From: CALJIC01 sp039805565
Lineage (GTDB): Bacteria > Chloroflexota > Chloroflexia > Chloroflexales > Roseiflexaceae
DNA length: 24,360 bases
Direction of reading: 5' to 3'
Assembly: GCA_039805565.1 (NCBI GenBank)
Contig: JBDLTZ010000071.1
Span: 1-24,360 of the forward strand
Part shown: piece by piece, positions 22,996-24,360 of the stretch
How positions within the stretch are numbered: position 1 is the first letter of the stretch
Layout: the number at the start of each line of letters is the position of its first letter
Notes under the pieces: generated by a model
The model's input: only the letters and a program-made list of their open reading frames with translations
Told to the model about the DNA's origin: nothing
The model's database searches: none
Translations under genes and position numbers: made by a program

Positions 22996-24107
22996 AGATC
23001 ACGAAGCTGGAGACGCTGTTCGTCAGGCCGCGCTGGCTGTTCCTCAAGATCCACACCGACGAGGGGATCGTCGGGCTGGGCGAGCCGATCGTGGAGGGGC
23101 GCTCGCAGACGGTAGCCGCCGCGGTGCACGAGATCGGCCGCTACCTGATCGGGCAGGACCCGACGCGCATCGAGCACCACTGGCAGGCGATCTACCGCGG
23201 CGCGTTCTACCGCGGCGGGCCGGTGCTGTGCAGCGCGCTCTCGGGCGTGGAGCAGGCGCTGTGGGACATCACCGGCAAGTGGCTGGGCGTGCCGGTGTAC
23301 AAGCTGCTGGGCGGCGCTGTGCGCGATAAGATCCGGGTGTACGGCCACGTGGGCGGCGAGAGCTACGGCGACTACATCACCAGCGCGCAGGTGAGCGCCG
23401 GCCAGGGGTTCACGGCGCTGAAGGTGGGCCTGGGCGGCGCGGTGCGGATGATCGACACGCCGGCGCTGGTGGAGGAGAACGTGCGGCGCTTCGCAGACGT
23501 GCGCGAGGCGGTGGGGCCGCACGTGGACGTGGGGATCGACTTCCACGGCCGCTGCACGCCGGCCATGTCCATCCGGCTGGCGCGGGCGCTGGAGCCGTAC
23601 CACCCGATGTTCATCGAGGAGCCGGTGCTGCCGGAGAACGCGGATGCGCTGGTGACGGTGGCGCGCAGCACGAGCATCCCGATCGCCACCGGCGAGCGGC
23701 TGTTCACAAAGTGGGGCTTCCGCGAGGTGCTGGAGAAGCAGGCCGCCGTGATCCTGCAGCCGGATCTCTCGCACTGCGGCGGCATCCTGGAGGCCAAGAA
23801 GATCGCGGCGATGGCCGAGTGCTACTACGCTGCCATGGCGCCGCACTGCCCGCTCGGGCCGATCTCGCTGGCGGCCTGCCTGCACCTGGACGCCTGCACG
23901 CCGAACTTCCTGGTGCAGGAGCAGGTGACGACCGGCGTGGGCTACCTGAAGAACCCCTTCCAGATCGTGGACGGGCACATCGCGCTGCCGAGCGGCCCCG
24001 GCCTGGGGATCGAGCTGGACGAGGAGGCGGTGGCGGCGAAGCTGTACGACGGGTCGTGGGAGACGCCGCGCCTGTGGCACGACGATGGGTCGGTGGCAGA
24101 TTGGTAG
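22992..24107 (+). CDS. dgoD: Enolase-superfamily dehydratase, D-galactonate dehydratase-like
   Basis: The 371-residue product matches the mandelate racemase subgroup of the enolase superfamily and looks most like D-galactonate dehydratase, which converts D-galactonate to 2-keto-3-deoxygalactonate. The start MKITKLETLFVRPRWLFLKI is near the family standard. Other signs are RGGPVLCSALSGVEQALWDI, LGGAVRDKIRVYGHVGG, metal ligands in VGIDFHGR (Asp, then His two residues on), MFIEEPVLPEN and ATGERLFTKWGF (Glu), and the catalytic histidine in APHCPLGPISLAA. It overlaps the MFS stop by four bases, so it is co-translated. Other acid-sugar dehydratases of this subgroup share the motifs, so the exact substrate is not certain. 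No aldolase or kinase is in the window. Confidence 0.88.
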   Translation: MKITKLETLFVRPRWLFLKIHTDEGIVGLGEPIVEGRSQTVAAAVHEIGRYLIGQDPTRIEHHWQAIYRGAFYRGGPVLCSALSGVEQALWDITGKWLGVPVYKLLGGAVRDKIRVYGHVGGESYGDYITSAQVSAGQGFTALKVGLGGAVRMIDTPALVEENVRRFADVREAVGPHVDVGIDFHGRCTPAMSIRLARALEPYHPMFIEEPVLPENADALVTVARSTSIPIATGERLFTKWGFREVLEKQAAVILQPDLSHCGGILEAKKIAAMAECYYAAMAPHCPLGPISLAACLHLDACTPNFLVQEQVTTGVGYLKNPFQIVDGHIALPSGPGLGIELDEEAVAAKLYDGSWETPRLWHDDGSVADW

Positions 24108-24116
24108 GTGGTGGGT

Positions 24117-24332
24117 GAGGGAGTGAGCGAGGGGGGGCAGCGGCCCCCGCTCGCGCTCCCCCCCGTCGGAGGAGACCGCCTGGCAGCGAGGGAGTGAGCG
24201 AGGGGGGCACCGGCCCCCGCTCGCGCTCCCCCCCGTCGGAGGAGACCGCCTGGCAGCGAGGGAGTGAGCGAGGGGGGCACCGGCCCCCGCTCGCGCTCCC
24301 CCCCGTCGGAGGGGCGCTTGCGCCCCCTCCGA
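24117..24332. repeat. 70-bp tandem repeat with hairpins
   Basis: Three near-identical units start with GAGGGAGTGAGCG at 24117, 24188 and 24258 (71 and 70 bases). Each contains a hairpin, GCGAGGGGGGC against GCCCCCGCTCGC with an ACCG loop. The third unit is cut short and runs into a second hairpin, TCGGAGGGGCGC-TT-GCGCCCCCTCCGA (24306-24332). The stretch directly follows the dehydratase stop and continues to the window edge. Confidence 0.9.
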
Positions 24333-24360
24333 ACCACCCCCCGCAGTGCGTGCCGAACCA

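Noticed and set aside
24117..24332. CRISPR array in the tandem repeat
   Set aside because: Units are contiguous and near-identical over the whole 70 bases with no unique spacers, and no cas genes are near.

Overview
The window is high-GC bacterial chromosome (third positions mostly G or C). The gene set (mutS2 with an Smr domain, typA, a T-box-controlled thrS, split XdhC proteins, PT-rich LysM proteins, many short heptamer-type repeats) suggests a Chloroflexota bacterium, probably class Chloroflexia. That placement is inference from style and content; no rRNA or other marker is present. I support 23 protein genes plus one transposase remnant.

Layout. 1-2300 (minus strand): a membrane protein cut by the window edge, then an xdhC pair separated by a heptamer-repeat element. 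2345-2767: the C-terminal remnant of a transposase. 2866-3417: a bifunctional nuclease (DUF151) gene ending in a perfect terminator. 3490-3770: an intergenic cluster of DnaA boxes next to an AT-rich stretch, a candidate replication origin or DnaA-titration site. 4000-5832: typA. 5918-12134 (minus strand): a long gene row that starts with a T-box leader and reads membrane protein, thrS, YtxH-like, cinA-like, DUF4013, pgsA-like and ACBP; a MITE-like element sits between the last two. 12232-19898 (plus strand): cvpA-like, mutS2, LysM protein, YcxB-like protein, LysM/NodB deacetylase, msrP and msrQ. 20011-20691: an OmpR/PhoB-type response regulator with three 11-bp-phased direct repeats upstream. 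20793-24107: a phosphatase-superfamily gene divergent from an MFS transporter / galactonate-dehydratase-like pair. 24117 to the end: a 70-bp tandem repeat carrying hairpins.

How the genes work together. The T-box ties thrS and the membrane-protein gene ahead of it to uncharged threonine tRNA. CvpA-like, LysM and deacetylase proteins point to cell-envelope work. MsrP and MsrQ form a periplasmic methionine-sulfoxide repair system. The MFS/dehydratase pair suggests sugar-acid uptake and breakdown.

The most unusual features are the DnaA-box cluster, short repeat elements that have entered mutS2 in frame and also sit inside a T-box leader, a CinA homologue whose amidase domain looks dead, and a ThrS lacking its TGS domain while following, in the same frame, a gene from which it is separated by a single stop codon. 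No complete mobile element, CRISPR array, tRNA or rRNA was seen.
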